From SpSt-398 sp033762195 (lineage in GTDB: Bacteria; Bacteroidota; Bacteroidia; Chitinophagales; Chitinophagaceae): a stretch of 36,683 nt of DNA. Shown here one piece after another: positions 21,459-29,562 of the stretch. The notes below the pieces were generated by a model that saw only the letters and a program-made list of their open reading frames with translations, was not told the origin of the DNA and did not search any database. The translations under genes and the position numbers were made by a program. Each line of letters begins with the position of its first letter. Within the stretch, counting starts at the first letter, position 1. The stretch spans positions 1 through 36,683 of the forward strand of contig JANRLV010000015.1 of assembly GCA_033762195.1 (NCBI GenBank), written 5' to 3'.

Positions 21459-23114
21459 ATGCTCGTTCGTTTATCCATACAGAACTACGCGATCATCGAC
21501 ACACTCGATATCTCCTTTTCTCCGCAATTGAATATTATCACGGGGGAAACAGGTGCGGGTAAGTCCATCATCGTTGGGGCGCTGGGGTTGGTGCTGGGCG
21601 ACCGGGCCGATACCTCTGTATCGTATAATAAAGAGCAGAAATGTGTAGTGGAAGCCCTTTTTCATCCCGCTGACCCCAAAAAGACAAAGGCTTTTCTTCA
21701 GGCCAATGAACTGGATGAAGGAGACGACCTGGTTTTGCGGAGAGAGATCAGCCCCGCAGGAAAAACAAGGGCCTTTATCAATGATACGCCCGTCAATCTT
21801 TCTCAACTCAGGGAACTCAGTCAACTGTTGGTTGACCTTCACCAGCAATTTGATACACTTGAATTGGGTGAATCCGGGTTTCAGCGGGAAGTACTCGATG
21901 CCCTGGCCGGACAATGGGAGGCCGTATACGCCTACCAAAAGGTGTACAATCAATGGCAACAGGTACGCCACGAACTGACCGGATTAAAAGAAAAGCAGTC
22001 CGCTTTCCAAAAAGAATATGATTATAACCAATTCCAATACCAGGAATTGGAGGACGCCCGTTTCCAGGAAAATGAATTGGAAGAAGCCGAAGCCGAGCTG
22101 AATATGCTTACCCATGCTGAGGGTATTCGTCAAACGCTGGATGGGGTAAACCAGGTATTACAGGAAGGAGAATCCCCTGTGGTACAGCAACTGCGTTCCC
22201 TCCAACACCAATTACAAGGCTATGCCGAAATGCTTCCGGGTCTCCCGGCCCTGTTGACACGCCTGCAATCAGCCTATGTGGAAGTGCAGGATATTGCGGA
22301 TGAATTGGAGCGAATCGGTAACAAGGTCCAGGTAGACCCCCGCCGCATGGAAGAATTGAATGAACGGATGTCGCTGGGTTATCGATTATTGAAGAAACAC
22401 GGGGTGAAAACAACAGCTGAATTACTATTGATCAGACAGGAATTGGAAGGCAAACTCGGAGCCGTTTTGCAATTAGGCGATCAGATAAAAGAAAAGGAAA
22501 AAGAGGTGGTGGAGTCGGAAGCCAAAGCCCAACAACTGGCTAAATCCCTTTCTGCCGCCCGAAAAAAGCAGATCAAACCCCTGGAGGAAAAGGTCAATCA
22601 AATGCTGGCCCAGGTGGGAATGCCCAATGCACGGCTGAAAGTAGAAATGAAGACGGGATCCTTGCAGTCCAATGGCTTCGATGAAGTCGATTTTCTTTTT
22701 GATGCCAATAAAAGTCAGCAATTCCTTCCGGTAGGTAAAGTGGCCAGTGGAGGCGAGCTAAGCCGTCTGATGCTTTGTATCAAATCACAGGTGGCCCGTT
22801 CCATGAACCTACCCACACTCATCTTTGATGAGATCGATACCGGCATATCCGGAGAAGCAGCGCGTCAGGTTGGCATTATCATGAAAGATCTCGCCACTGC
22901 GCGGCAGGTTATTTCCATTACCCATCAACCGCAAATCGCGGGGAAAGCCCATCGACACTTTTTTGTTTATAAAGAGATCAAAGGTGATGCTGTACGCACC
23001 AGCATCAAAGAACTCAGCATGGACGAACGGATCACCGCCATTGCCAAAATGCTGAGTGGAGAAAAACCCACTGCGGCCGCCATGGAGAATGCCAGAGAAA
23101 TGGTCGGTAATTGA
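21459..23114 (+). CDS. recN: DNA repair protein RecN
   Basis: A 551-residue SMC-like ATPase in double-strand-break repair. The N-terminal half-domain has LVRLSIQNYAIIDTLDISF and Walker A GETGAGKS (about residues 31-38). A long central antiparallel coiled coil follows (about 160-370). The C-terminal half has the ABC signature ASGGELSRLML, Walker B LIFDEIDTGISG and the switch region ISITHQPQIAGKAHRHFFVYK. All catalytic motifs are intact and the length is typical. The gene has its own promoter-like box after a terminator. fabI begins 32 bp downstream with a separate box. Confidence 0.97.
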   Translation: MLVRLSIQNYAIIDTLDISFSPQLNIITGETGAGKSIIVGALGLVLGDRADTSVSYNKEQKCVVEALFHPADPKKTKAFLQANELDEGDDLVLRREISPAGKTRAFINDTPVNLSQLRELSQLLVDLHQQFDTLELGESGFQREVLDALAGQWEAVYAYQKVYNQWQQVRHELTGLKEKQSAFQKEYDYNQFQYQELEDARFQENELEEAEAELNMLTHAEGIRQTLDGVNQVLQEGESPVVQQLRSLQHQLQGYAEMLPGLPALLTRLQSAYVEVQDIADELERIGNKVQVDPRRMEELNERMSLGYRLLKKHGVKTTAELLLIRQELEGKLGAVLQLGDQIKEKEKEVVESEAKAQQLAKSLSAARKKQIKPLEEKVNQMLAQVGMPNARLKVEMKTGSLQSNGFDEVDFLFDANKSQQFLPVGKVASGGELSRLMLCIKSQVARSMNLPTLIFDEIDTGISGEAARQVGIIMKDLATARQVISITHQPQIAGKAHRHFFVYKEIKGDAVRTSIKELSMDERITAIAKMLSGEKPTAAAMENAREMVGN

Positions 23115-23146
23115 ACTTTGCCTATTTTAGCCCCAAATTAATCGCT

Positions 23147-23962
23147 ATGAGCAACAACCTCCTGAAAGGAAAGAAAGGCATTATTTTCGGCGCTCTGGAT
23201 GAAAAATCCATCGCCTGGAAAACGGCATTGAAATGTTATGAAGAAGGTGCCCAGATCGTATTGACCAATGCCCCTGTGGCCTTACGCATGGGTGAGATCA
23301 ATAAATTGGCTGAATCCTGCGGCAATGCCCCCGTGATTGGCGCCGATGTAACAAATATGGAGGATCTCAAAAATCTCTTTGAAAAATCAGTGGAACATTT
23401 TGGTGGAAAGGTGGACTTTGTCCTGCACTCCATCGGCATGAGCCTGAACGTACGGAAGGGCAAGCACTATACCGAAATGAATTATGAATGGAACCAGAAG
23501 ACGCTGGATATTTCAGCGATGAGCTTGCACCGCGTACTCCGCACGGCCTGGGATATGGATGCGATCAATGACTGGGGCAGCGTGGTGGCATTGACCTATA
23601 TCGCGGCACAACGCGTATTCCCCGACTACAATGAAATGGCGGATGCCAAAGCCCTGCTGGAAAGCGTGACCCGTAGCTTTGGTTATCACTATGGTGTTCG
23701 AAATAAAGTGCGGATCAATACCGTCTCACAATCACCCACCCGCACCACTGCCGGCAGCGGTGTAAAAGGGTTTGACGGCTTCATTAACTATGCGGAGAAA
23801 ATGAGCCCGCTGGGAAATGCATCCGCAGAAGATTGTGCTAACTACTGCATGCTCCTCTTTAGCGACATGACCCGTATGGTCACCATGCAAAATTTATTTC
23901 ATGATGGCGGTTTCTCCTTTACCGGAGTTACGGGCGAGGTCATTGCAGCCATGGAAAAGTAG
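23147..23962 (+). CDS. fabI: Enoyl-[acyl-carrier-protein] reductase (NADH)
   Basis: 271 residues; performs the last reduction in type II fatty-acid elongation in the cytosol. FabI-specific features are: GKKGIIFGALDEKSIAW (dinucleotide-binding start), a DVTNMEDL segment, LHSIGMSLNVRKGKHYTEM, the catalytic Tyr-x6-Lys as YNEMADAK, and SQSPTRTTAGSGVKGFDGF of the substrate-binding loop. ATG 23147 is chosen because the in-frame upstream stretch from 23111 spans a likely promoter (TATTTTAG at 23123-23130). A long AT-rich inverted repeat lies about 50 bp beyond the stop. Confidence 0.96.
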   Translation: MSNNLLKGKKGIIFGALDEKSIAWKTALKCYEEGAQIVLTNAPVALRMGEINKLAESCGNAPVIGADVTNMEDLKNLFEKSVEHFGGKVDFVLHSIGMSLNVRKGKHYTEMNYEWNQKTLDISAMSLHRVLRTAWDMDAINDWGSVVALTYIAAQRVFPDYNEMADAKALLESVTRSFGYHYGVRNKVRINTVSQSPTRTTAGSGVKGFDGFINYAEKMSPLGNASAEDCANYCMLLFSDMTRMVTMQNLFHDGGFSFTGVTGEVIAAMEK

Positions 23963-24009
23963 TGAAGGTCATTTCACCCTTAACTCCGCTGTCAATATCG
24001 ATTATTAAC

Positions 24010-24052
24010 TATAAATTATTGATTATTAAGTGATAATAATTAATAATTTATA
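24010..24052. repeat. 19-bp AT-only inverted repeat
   Basis: The arms 24010-24028 and 24034-24052 pair at 18 of 19 positions around an AGTGA loop. The sequence is made of ATTATT/TAATAA words with almost no G or C. It lies between fabI and the GT2 gene. It could terminate transcription weakly or simply be another word-type intergenic palindrome. Confidence 0.8.
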
Positions 24053-24085
24053 CTCAATAATTTATTTTGTATTGAAAAAATCCCC

Positions 24086-24092
24086 TATTTTG
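24086..24092 (+). promoter_or_regulatory. -7-like box before the GT2 gene (TATTTTG)
   Basis: TA, one base, then TTTG: one nucleotide shorter than the TAnnTTTG consensus, followed by CCGCC. A TTTG at 24066-24069 could act as a -33 element. It ends 17 nt before ATG 24110. Confidence 0.4.
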
Positions 24093-24109
24093 CCGCCTTA
24101 CCAGTTACT

Positions 24110-24880
24110 ATGATTTTAGGCAAAAAAGTAGTGGTTGTCTTGCCAGCCTATAATGCGGCCCGTACGATCGAAAGAACGTATAAGGAGATTCCCATGGATA
24201 TCGTGGATGAAGTAGTGCTGGTGGATGACCAGAGTAATGATGAAACAGTACAGGAGGCTGAAAGGCTGAATATCCATCACATCGTTTGCCATGAAAAAAA
24301 CCTGGGGTATGGCGGCAATCAAAAAACCTGTTACAACAAAGCACGTGATCTGAATGCCGATCTGGTGATCATGCTCCATCCCGATTACCAGTATAGCCCA
24401 AGACTGATACACAGCATTGCTTACCTGATCGCCCATGATATTTTCCCGGTGGTGCTTGGTTCGCGGATCCTCGGAAAGGGAGCATTAAAAGGGGGAATGC
24501 CTTTTTACAAATACGTATCCAATCGTATCCTGACCTTTTTCCAAAACATTTTACTCAATCAAAAACTGTCCGAATACCATACCGGATACCGGGCCTTCTC
24601 CCGTGAGATACTGGAATCCATTCCTTACGAATCCAATTCGGATGATTTTATTTTTGATAACCAGATGCTGGCGCAGATATCTTATCGGGGTTACCCGATC
24701 GGAGAGATCACCTGTCCTACACGGTACTTCAAAGGTTGTTCATCCATTAACCTGCGAAGGAGTATGGTGTATGGGCTCGGTGTGTTGAAAGTGAGCCTGC
24801 AATACCGAATGGCCAAATGGGGATTAATGAAACCCGCCTATTTGACGTTCTCCGAGAACGGTGGCCTTCTGAAAAAATAG
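24110..24880 (+). CDS. Family 2 glycosyltransferase (polyprenyl-phosphate sugar transferase-like)
   Basis: A 256-residue GT-A fold enzyme. The N-terminal VVVLPAYNAARTIERTYKEIP and VLVDDQSNDET segments are typical GT2 nucleotide-sugar motifs, and HPDYQYSP supplies the aspartate of the DxD-like site. YHTGYRAFSREIL and FDNQMLAQI resemble dolichol/undecaprenyl-phosphate mannosyl- or glucosyltransferases. No transmembrane tail is present, so it is cytosolic or peripheral. Its last 43 bp overlap the end of the convergent GT-C gene. Together they could form a donor-loading plus donor-using pair; this is inference. Confidence 0.88.
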   Translation: MILGKKVVVVLPAYNAARTIERTYKEIPMDIVDEVVLVDDQSNDETVQEAERLNIHHIVCHEKNLGYGGNQKTCYNKARDLNADLVIMLHPDYQYSPRLIHSIAYLIAHDIFPVVLGSRILGKGALKGGMPFYKYVSNRILTFFQNILLNQKLSEYHTGYRAFSREILESIPYESNSDDFIFDNQMLAQISYRGYPIGEITCPTRYFKGCSSINLRRSMVYGLGVLKVSLQYRMAKWGLMKPAYLTFSENGGLLKK

Positions 24881-26499
24881 AAACCATTCTTGTGGTAAAG
24901 AAATTCCGCATCGGGTATATCCTTCCCGATGTATTTCACGGATTGCACTTTGGAGGAAAAGTATAAAGGTTTGTCCAATGAACCATGATACAACCAGTTC
25001 CGGTCATGATACCTGGTATCAGTTGTCGGACGCATTTTACCATAGAAGTAATAGGTATACGTTTTAAACCCATAGGACATATAATACGCATCCTTGTCCT
25101 GACAGGATTCCCAAAACTCGATATGCGCCCTTTGGCTAATGGCTTCGATACGGTTGATCAGGAAAAAAAGAACAGCCTGGATATACAAGGCCGTACCAAA
25201 GAACAGCAGAAGAAAACGTGTACCGCCCCGCCACTTTTTATTCCCCCAAATAAATAACACCAACACCAGCAACAGCAGCATGCCGGGCAAAACTTCCCAA
25301 CCGGTCCAATGAATTACCGCTTCCAGGTTTTCGGAAGCGAAGGCGTCCTTACTGAACAAAGGTTTTATCTGTTCCAGGTGCATGCCTCCCCAGGTGATAA
25401 AAAAAGGAAACAGAATAAAGGGAAGCGCAGAGAATAATAAAGTGAATTTTATCCAGCGCGGCAGCGGCACGCCCTGGTACAAGATGCCATAAAGTGACCA
25501 GGCAGCTAAGAAGCTCAATGGAAAATAAGTCAGGGAGGAATAGTGGACGATCTTGGTGGTGACCAGGCTAAAGAGAACGAGCACTACCGCAAACAGGACC
25601 TTCATCCATAAAAGGAATCGTTGTTCTGTTTCACTGGCTGTTGTTTTTAACCGCCATCCATGAATGAAAAAACTGGATGCGGGAAAACACCCAAAAAACA
25701 GGACGACAACATGGTAGAGAAAAAATCCTTTTTGTCCGGCATCGGGTGTGGTGAGCAGGGCCCATTGCCGGATCGTGAATTCGCGAATAAAATCGGGGCC
25801 ATTTTGGAAATAATTAAAGGCAAACCAGGTGGCAGTAGTAGCCAGGGTCACCAGGAACCAGCCAAGCAGGAGCCGAAAGGAAAGCGGAAAGCGGAAACGT
25901 TTCAGCATGGTCAGTACAGCGAGTACCAAACCCGGAATCAGCAAACCTACGGGGCCCTTGGTCAGGATGGCCAATCCGGTAAATACACCTCCGGTGAAAA
26001 CCCACCATAGCGGCTTCTTTTTTCGTTGATCTTCCTGTCCGGCTTTGAACAACGCAATCAACCCGGCGAAGATGAAGAAATTAAAATAAGGATCAATGAT
26101 TCCCGATTTGAAATAGAGATGAGGGAGCAGGCTTCCCCAATAGGCCAACGCCCAGAGAAACCCCAGCCGATGATCCTTGATTTTTTTTCCGATATAAAAT
26201 AAAAAGGGAAGTACCAGCATGCCCAGCAGGGCATTGGGGAGGCGGGCGGCAAATTCATTTACGCCAAAGCATTTCATGGATAGTGCCTGTAGCCAGAAGA
26301 ACAAGGGTGGTTTTTCGGTAAAGGCCGTAAAGCCCATTTGAGGTTCCGCCCAATTGCCGGTGGTAATCATCTCGCGCGCGATCTCCGCAAAATTGATCTC
26401 ATCCCAATCAAACAAATGGGCATTTCCCAAAAAGGGGATGAAACAGATGGCGGCCAACAGGGCCAACAATGGACCGGTATATCGCGAAAGCTGGGTCAA
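24838..26499 (-). CDS. GT-C fold glycosyltransferase, ArnT/PMT-like (GT39/GT83)
   Basis: A 553-residue multi-spanning enzyme with about 11-12 hydrophobic helices. The first periplasmic loop has the catalytic acidic pair in FDWDEINFAEIAREM, followed by FTEKPPLFFWLQALSMKCFG and NEFAARLPNAL, a signature of lipid-phosphate-sugar-dependent transferases of the ArnT/PMT superfamily. The C-terminal soluble part ends FFRRPPFSENVK. It likely moves a sugar from an undecaprenyl-phosphate donor to lipid A, glycan or protein in the periplasm. The open frame continues upstream to 26595 but runs into the next gene's terminator, so TTG 26499 is the probable start. The start choice is uncertain. Confidence 0.83.
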   Translation of the reverse strand: MTQLSRYTGPLLALLAAICFIPFLGNAHLFDWDEINFAEIAREMITTGNWAEPQMGFTAFTEKPPLFFWLQALSMKCFGVNEFAARLPNALLGMLVLPFLFYIGKKIKDHRLGFLWALAYWGSLLPHLYFKSGIIDPYFNFFIFAGLIALFKAGQEDQRKKKPLWWVFTGGVFTGLAILTKGPVGLLIPGLVLAVLTMLKRFRFPLSFRLLLGWFLVTLATTATWFAFNYFQNGPDFIREFTIRQWALLTTPDAGQKGFFLYHVVVLFFGCFPASSFFIHGWRLKTTASETEQRFLLWMKVLFAVVLVLFSLVTTKIVHYSSLTYFPLSFLAAWSLYGILYQGVPLPRWIKFTLLFSALPFILFPFFITWGGMHLEQIKPLFSKDAFASENLEAVIHWTGWEVLPGMLLLLVLVLFIWGNKKWRGGTRFLLLFFGTALYIQAVLFFLINRIEAISQRAHIEFWESCQDKDAYYMSYGFKTYTYYFYGKMRPTTDTRYHDRNWLYHGSLDKPLYFSSKVQSVKYIGKDIPDAEFLYHKNGFYFFRRPPFSENVK

Positions 26500-26563
26500 A
26501 GCAGAAATTTTGGTGATCGTTATGGTTGACGATGGATGGGAAGATAAGGGAAATGAGGCGGGC

Positions 26564-26593
26564 AAAAAAAAGACCGCTTCAGGAGAAGCGGTC
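26564..26593 (-). terminator. Intrinsic terminator of the DUF2795 gene
   Basis: On the minus strand, GACCGCTTC pairs perfectly with GAAGCGGTC (26593-26585 and 26580-26572) across a 4-nt loop, followed by eight T. It lies 34 bp beyond the DUF2795 stop and upstream of the GT-C gene, so the two genes are separate transcription units. Confidence 0.95.
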
Positions 26594-26627
26594 AATCAGG
26601 TGATCAGTTCCGGAAATGATCCGGAGA

Positions 26628-26852
26628 TCAATATTCGTCTTCGTTGAAAAGAAAATCTTCCTGAGATGGATAGTCAGGCCAAATGTCTTCAATGCTCTCA
26701 TACACTTCGCCACCTTCGTCTTCCAGTTCCTGCAGATTCTCCACCACTTCGATCGGTGCTCCGCTGCGGATCGAGTAGTCGATCAGCTCATCTTTTGTGG
26801 CCGGCCAGGGCGCATCTTCCAGGTAGGAGGCTAATTCTAAGGTCCAAAACAT
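26628..26852 (-). CDS. Small DUF2795 domain protein
   Basis: A 74-residue soluble protein with no signal peptide. It reads as one compact DUF2795 unit (LASYLEDAPWPATKDELIDYSIRSGAPIEVVENLQELED) plus a strongly acidic tail (EVYESIEDIWPDYPSQEDFLFNEDEY). I recall near-identical small proteins across Bacteroidota; the function is unknown. It is a fully self-contained unit with a good promoter (26927-26920 with TTTG 19 nt further up), a leader of about 60 nt and a strong terminator, as expected for an abundant transcript. Confidence 0.87.
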   Translation of the reverse strand: MFWTLELASYLEDAPWPATKDELIDYSIRSGAPIEVVENLQELEDEGGEVYESIEDIWPDYPSQEDFLFNEDEY

Positions 26853-26919
26853 GGCTATATAGGATTTAAAGTTTTAATAATCAATGGGTAAAAAGAAACC
26901 GGGTACTCGAAATTTCCGG

Positions 26920-26950
26920 CAAATGTAGCTTTAATAACGAATTTTCCAAA
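26920..26950 (-). promoter_or_regulatory. Promoter of the DUF2795 gene (TTTG ... TACATTTG)
   Basis: The -7 box TACATTTG (26927-26920) is an exact consensus match. TTTG at 26950-26947 lies 19 nt upstream as the -33 element. This is one of the two most complete promoters in the window. Unlike several neighbours, it leaves a leader of about 60 nt. Confidence 0.75.
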
Positions 26951-27068
26951 TCATTAGTTTCAACATTCCCATCAAGAGATTCCTAAAATCAGTCCAACCC
27001 TTTTTCGCTATTTTGTGAACAGATCGGTCTGATCATTCAATTGATTAACAGAAAGGAAAAGATGCTGC

Positions 27069-27719
27069 ATGTTATTGGGTAAAAATTTATTTAAAAGTTA
27101 TGGCTCCCTGCCGGTGGTAAGGGGTGTGGATATCCAGGTAAATAAGGGGGAGATCGTGAGTATCGTGGGTTCTTCCGGCGCGGGAAAGAGTACCCTGCTT
27201 CATATCCTGGGCTCCCTTGACCGGCCCGATGAGGGTGAGGTCACCCTGAATGGTACATCCTTACAGGCCCTTACTCCCCGTAAACTGGCAGCCTTTCGCA
27301 ACCGGCATATCGGATTTATCTTCCAGTTTCACCATTTACTACCCGAATTTAGTGCCGTGGAAAATGTCTGCATCCCTGGGTGGCTTTCCGGCGAAAAAAA
27401 GAAGGAAACCGAAAAAAGAGCCGTTGAATTACTCGAACTATTGGGGTTGGGACAACGACTGGAAAATAAACCCAATCAACTTTCAGGTGGAGAACAGCAA
27501 CGGGTGGCGGTTGCCCGCGCCCTCATCAATCGGCCGGATATTGTTTTTGCCGACGAACCCACCGGGAATCTGGACAGTATCAACGCAGGGGAACTTCATC
27601 AACTTTTTATCCAGCTGCGTGACCGTTTTCAACAAACATTTTTGATCGTTACCCATAACGAAGCACTCGCCGCCCAAAGCGATCGTGTCCTCTACATGAA
27701 GGACGGAAAGATCCATTGA
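27069..27719 (+). CDS. ABC transporter ATP-binding protein, LolD-like
   Basis: A 216-residue ATPase. Walker A is GSSGAGKST (about residues 34-42), the Q-loop lies in FIFQFHHLLPEFSAVENV, the signature is LSGGEQQRVAVARAL, Walker B is IVFADEPTGNLDS, and the switch His is in LIVTHNEALA. FQFHHLLPEF is characteristic of LolD/MacB-type ATPases, which power lipoprotein release from the inner membrane or mechanotransmission. No permease gene (LolC/E-like) is adjacent, so it must pair with a distant partner. A TATTTTG box lies at 27009-27015. Its stop is 9 bp from the convergent adenosyltransferase stop. Confidence 0.88.
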   Translation: MLLGKNLFKSYGSLPVVRGVDIQVNKGEIVSIVGSSGAGKSTLLHILGSLDRPDEGEVTLNGTSLQALTPRKLAAFRNRHIGFIFQFHHLLPEFSAVENVCIPGWLSGEKKKETEKRAVELLELLGLGQRLENKPNQLSGGEQQRVAVARALINRPDIVFADEPTGNLDSINAGELHQLFIQLRDRFQQTFLIVTHNEALAAQSDRVLYMKDGKIH

Positions 27720-27728
27720 AAAAGGGGA

Positions 27729-28286
27729 TTAACGTGGCTTCCAGGGAATCTCCGGCGTTTGGGTAAGATGTCCGGCATAGCGTGCGAGGACAAAAAGATA
27801 ATCGCTTAACCGGTTAAGGTATTGTATCACCAGGGGAGCCACTTCCTCACTTTCTTCCTGCAGGCGAACTACACAGCGTTCGGCTCGTCGGCCAACACAG
27901 CGGGCAATATGCAGATGGGATATGATGGGGTGTCCTCCCGGGAGGATAAAATTTTTCATTTCAGGCAGCACTGATTCCATACGGTCGATCTCATTTTCCA
28001 ACAAGGTTACATCCGATTCTTTCAGATCGGGCAAACGCAGTTTGGGTTCTTTTTCAGGATCACAGGCCAGAGAGGAACCAATGGTGAACAAACGGTCCTG
28101 AACCTCCAGCAACTGGTTACGCGAAGCTTCGTCCGTTAATAAATCCCGGCAAAGGCCGATATAGGAGTTCAATTCATCTACCGTACCATAGGCTTCAATT
28201 CGCAAATGGCTCTTAACCACTTTGGTGCCGCCGATCAGCGAAGTGGTTCCTTTATCTCCGACACGGGTATAGATCTTCATTGACAT
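27729..28286 (-). CDS. Cob(I)alamin adenosyltransferase, PduO type
   Basis: A 185-residue ATP:cob(I)alamin adenosyltransferase that makes coenzyme B12 from ATP and reduced corrinoid. The N-terminal ATP-binding signature KIYTRVGDKGTTSLIGGTKV is intact. The later VDELNSYIGLCR, FILPGGHPIISHLHIARCVGRRAER and LNRLSDYLFVLARY helices match the trimeric PduO/MMAB fold. The start is ATG 28286 or ATG 28280; an upstream in-frame start at 28325 is less likely. No other cobalamin gene lies nearby, so it probably serves salvage for a B12-dependent enzyme elsewhere. Confidence 0.93.
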   Translation of the reverse strand: MSMKIYTRVGDKGTTSLIGGTKVVKSHLRIEAYGTVDELNSYIGLCRDLLTDEASRNQLLEVQDRLFTIGSSLACDPEKEPKLRLPDLKESDVTLLENEIDRMESVLPEMKNFILPGGHPIISHLHIARCVGRRAERCVVRLQEESEEVAPLVIQYLNRLSDYLFVLARYAGHLTQTPEIPWKPR

Positions 28287-28369
28287 TTCCTGACTGTATT
28301 GGTCTGTGACAACAAATATCCCCAAAGAAAGGTTGACTGAAGGGGGGAATGAATGAAAGTTTTACACAA

Positions 28370-29080
28370 TCAATGATGAATATGTATGCCCAGGTTCTCA
28401 TTCTTCTTATCGCTTTCGATCAATCCGTCACGGAGACGCACGATGCGATGGGCATGATTGGCAATATCTTCTTCATGGGTAACGAGAACAATGGTGTTGC
28501 CATCGGCATGGATCTTATCAAAGATCTCCATGATCTCGTAGGATGTTTTGGTATCCAGGTTACCGGTAGGCTCGTCGGCCAGGATCAGGGAAGGGTTGTT
28601 GACCAGGGCCCGTGCAATGGCTACACGTTGACATTGTCCACCCGATAACTCATTGGGTTTATGATGTGAACGGTCCGACAGGTTCACCAGGTCTAATACA
28701 TGTAAGGCTTTTTCATCCCGTTGCTTCTTCCCGATCCCGGAATACACCAGGGGCAGTGCCACATTTTCCAGGGCAGTAAGACGGGGGAGAAGGTTGAACT
28801 GTTGAAATACAAAACCGATCTCTTTATTACGTACCTCGGCCAGGTCATTGTCTTGCATCTTACTTACATCCTTTCCATTCAGGATATACGAGCCACCCGT
28901 TGGGGAATCGAGACATCCGATGATATTCATCAACGTACTTTTTCCCGAACCTGAAGGACCCATTAAGGCCACATATTCATTGCGCAAAATATCCAGGGAA
29001 ATGCCTTTGAGAACCGGCAATTCCATTTTCCCCATGAAATAACTCTTGAGAATGCCTTCGAGGTGAATAATGCTGCTCAT
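28370..29080 (-). CDS. ABC transporter ATP-binding protein, MacB/LolD-like
   Basis: A 236-residue ATPase. Walker A is GPSGSGKST, the Q-loop is FVFQQFNLLPRLTALENV, the signature is LSGGQCQRVAIARAL, Walker B is LILADEPTGNLDT and the switch His is in VLVTHEED. QCQR in place of the usual QQQR is a minor change. It ends IGIHIHH-like after a short acidic tail. It starts 12 nt after the gatC stop and is co-transcribed with it; no permease is adjacent. It is a paralogue of the ATPase at 27069. Confidence 0.9.
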   Translation of the reverse strand: MSSIIHLEGILKSYFMGKMELPVLKGISLDILRNEYVALMGPSGSGKSTLMNIIGCLDSPTGGSYILNGKDVSKMQDNDLAEVRNKEIGFVFQQFNLLPRLTALENVALPLVYSGIGKKQRDEKALHVLDLVNLSDRSHHKPNELSGGQCQRVAIARALVNNPSLILADEPTGNLDTKTSYEIMEIFDKIHADGNTIVLVTHEEDIANHAHRIVRLRDGLIESDKKNENLGIHIHH

Positions 29081-29092
29081 GACTATTGTGGA

Positions 29093-29383
29093 TTATCGTT
29101 TGATCACTTTTGGTACACGAAAAAAGGTTGTGGGCTGATCAGGGGCATTCCGCAAAGCTTCTTCGTTTGTTACGGATCCTTTTACCACATCCTCCCGCAG
29201 CACATTTACTTCCTCCGACATGTGGAGGAGGGGCGGGATTCCTGTGGTGTCCAGTTCATTCAATTTTTCAACAAATTGGATCATCCGCTGCAGGTCATCT
29301 TTGATGGCCTCCTTTTCCGCCGGGTCAAATTCCAGGCGGGCCAGGTGCGCGATCTTTTCTACCAGTGCAGGGGTAACCTCCAT
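29093..29383 (-). CDS. gatC: Asp-tRNA(Asn)/Glu-tRNA(Gln) amidotransferase subunit C
   Basis: A 96-residue small subunit of the GatCAB amidotransferase, which amidates mischarged Glu-tRNA(Gln) or Asp-tRNA(Asn). Family features are VEKIAHLARLEFDPAEKEAIKDDLQRMIQFVEKLNELDT, the middle PLLHM and LREDVV, and the C-terminal ALRNAPDQPTTFFRVPKVI. ATG 29383 is preferred; the in-frame ATG 18 nt upstream (29401) belongs to a promoter arm that encodes the same MVYICR upstream of trpS. gatA and gatB are not in the window. It is transcribed with the downstream ATPase gene. Confidence 0.95.
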   Translation of the reverse strand: MEVTPALVEKIAHLARLEFDPAEKEAIKDDLQRMIQFVEKLNELDTTGIPPLLHMSEEVNVLREDVVKGSVTNEEALRNAPDQPTTFFRVPKVIKR

Positions 29384-29387
29384 GCGG

Positions 29388-29395
29388 CAAATATA
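29388..29395 (-). promoter_or_regulatory. -7 box of gatC (TATATTTG)
   Basis: An exact TAnnTTTG match within the left arm of the palindrome. Only CCGC separates it from ATG 29383, predicting a leaderless gatC message. No TTTG is seen at the -33 position. Confidence 0.6.
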
Positions 29396-29562
29396 GACCA
29401 TGATTTTAGGATTTTTTGATTTTTAGGATGGGGGGTGGGATGGCTTAACCGCCAGGACACTAAGACGCCAGGTTGCGCCAAGACCCCGCGTTCCCTTATG
29501 TCATTGTGCCTTGGCGGTAAAATCCTCCCATCCTGAAATCCTAAAATCCTAAAATCATGGTC

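Noticed and set aside
24836..24865. 7-bp perfect inverted repeat in the GT2/GT-C overlap (CGTTCTC/GAGAACG) as a terminator
   Set aside because: The centre is a single base, so no RNA hairpin loop can form with the full stem, and no T-run follows. It lies in coding sequence on both strands and may be chance.
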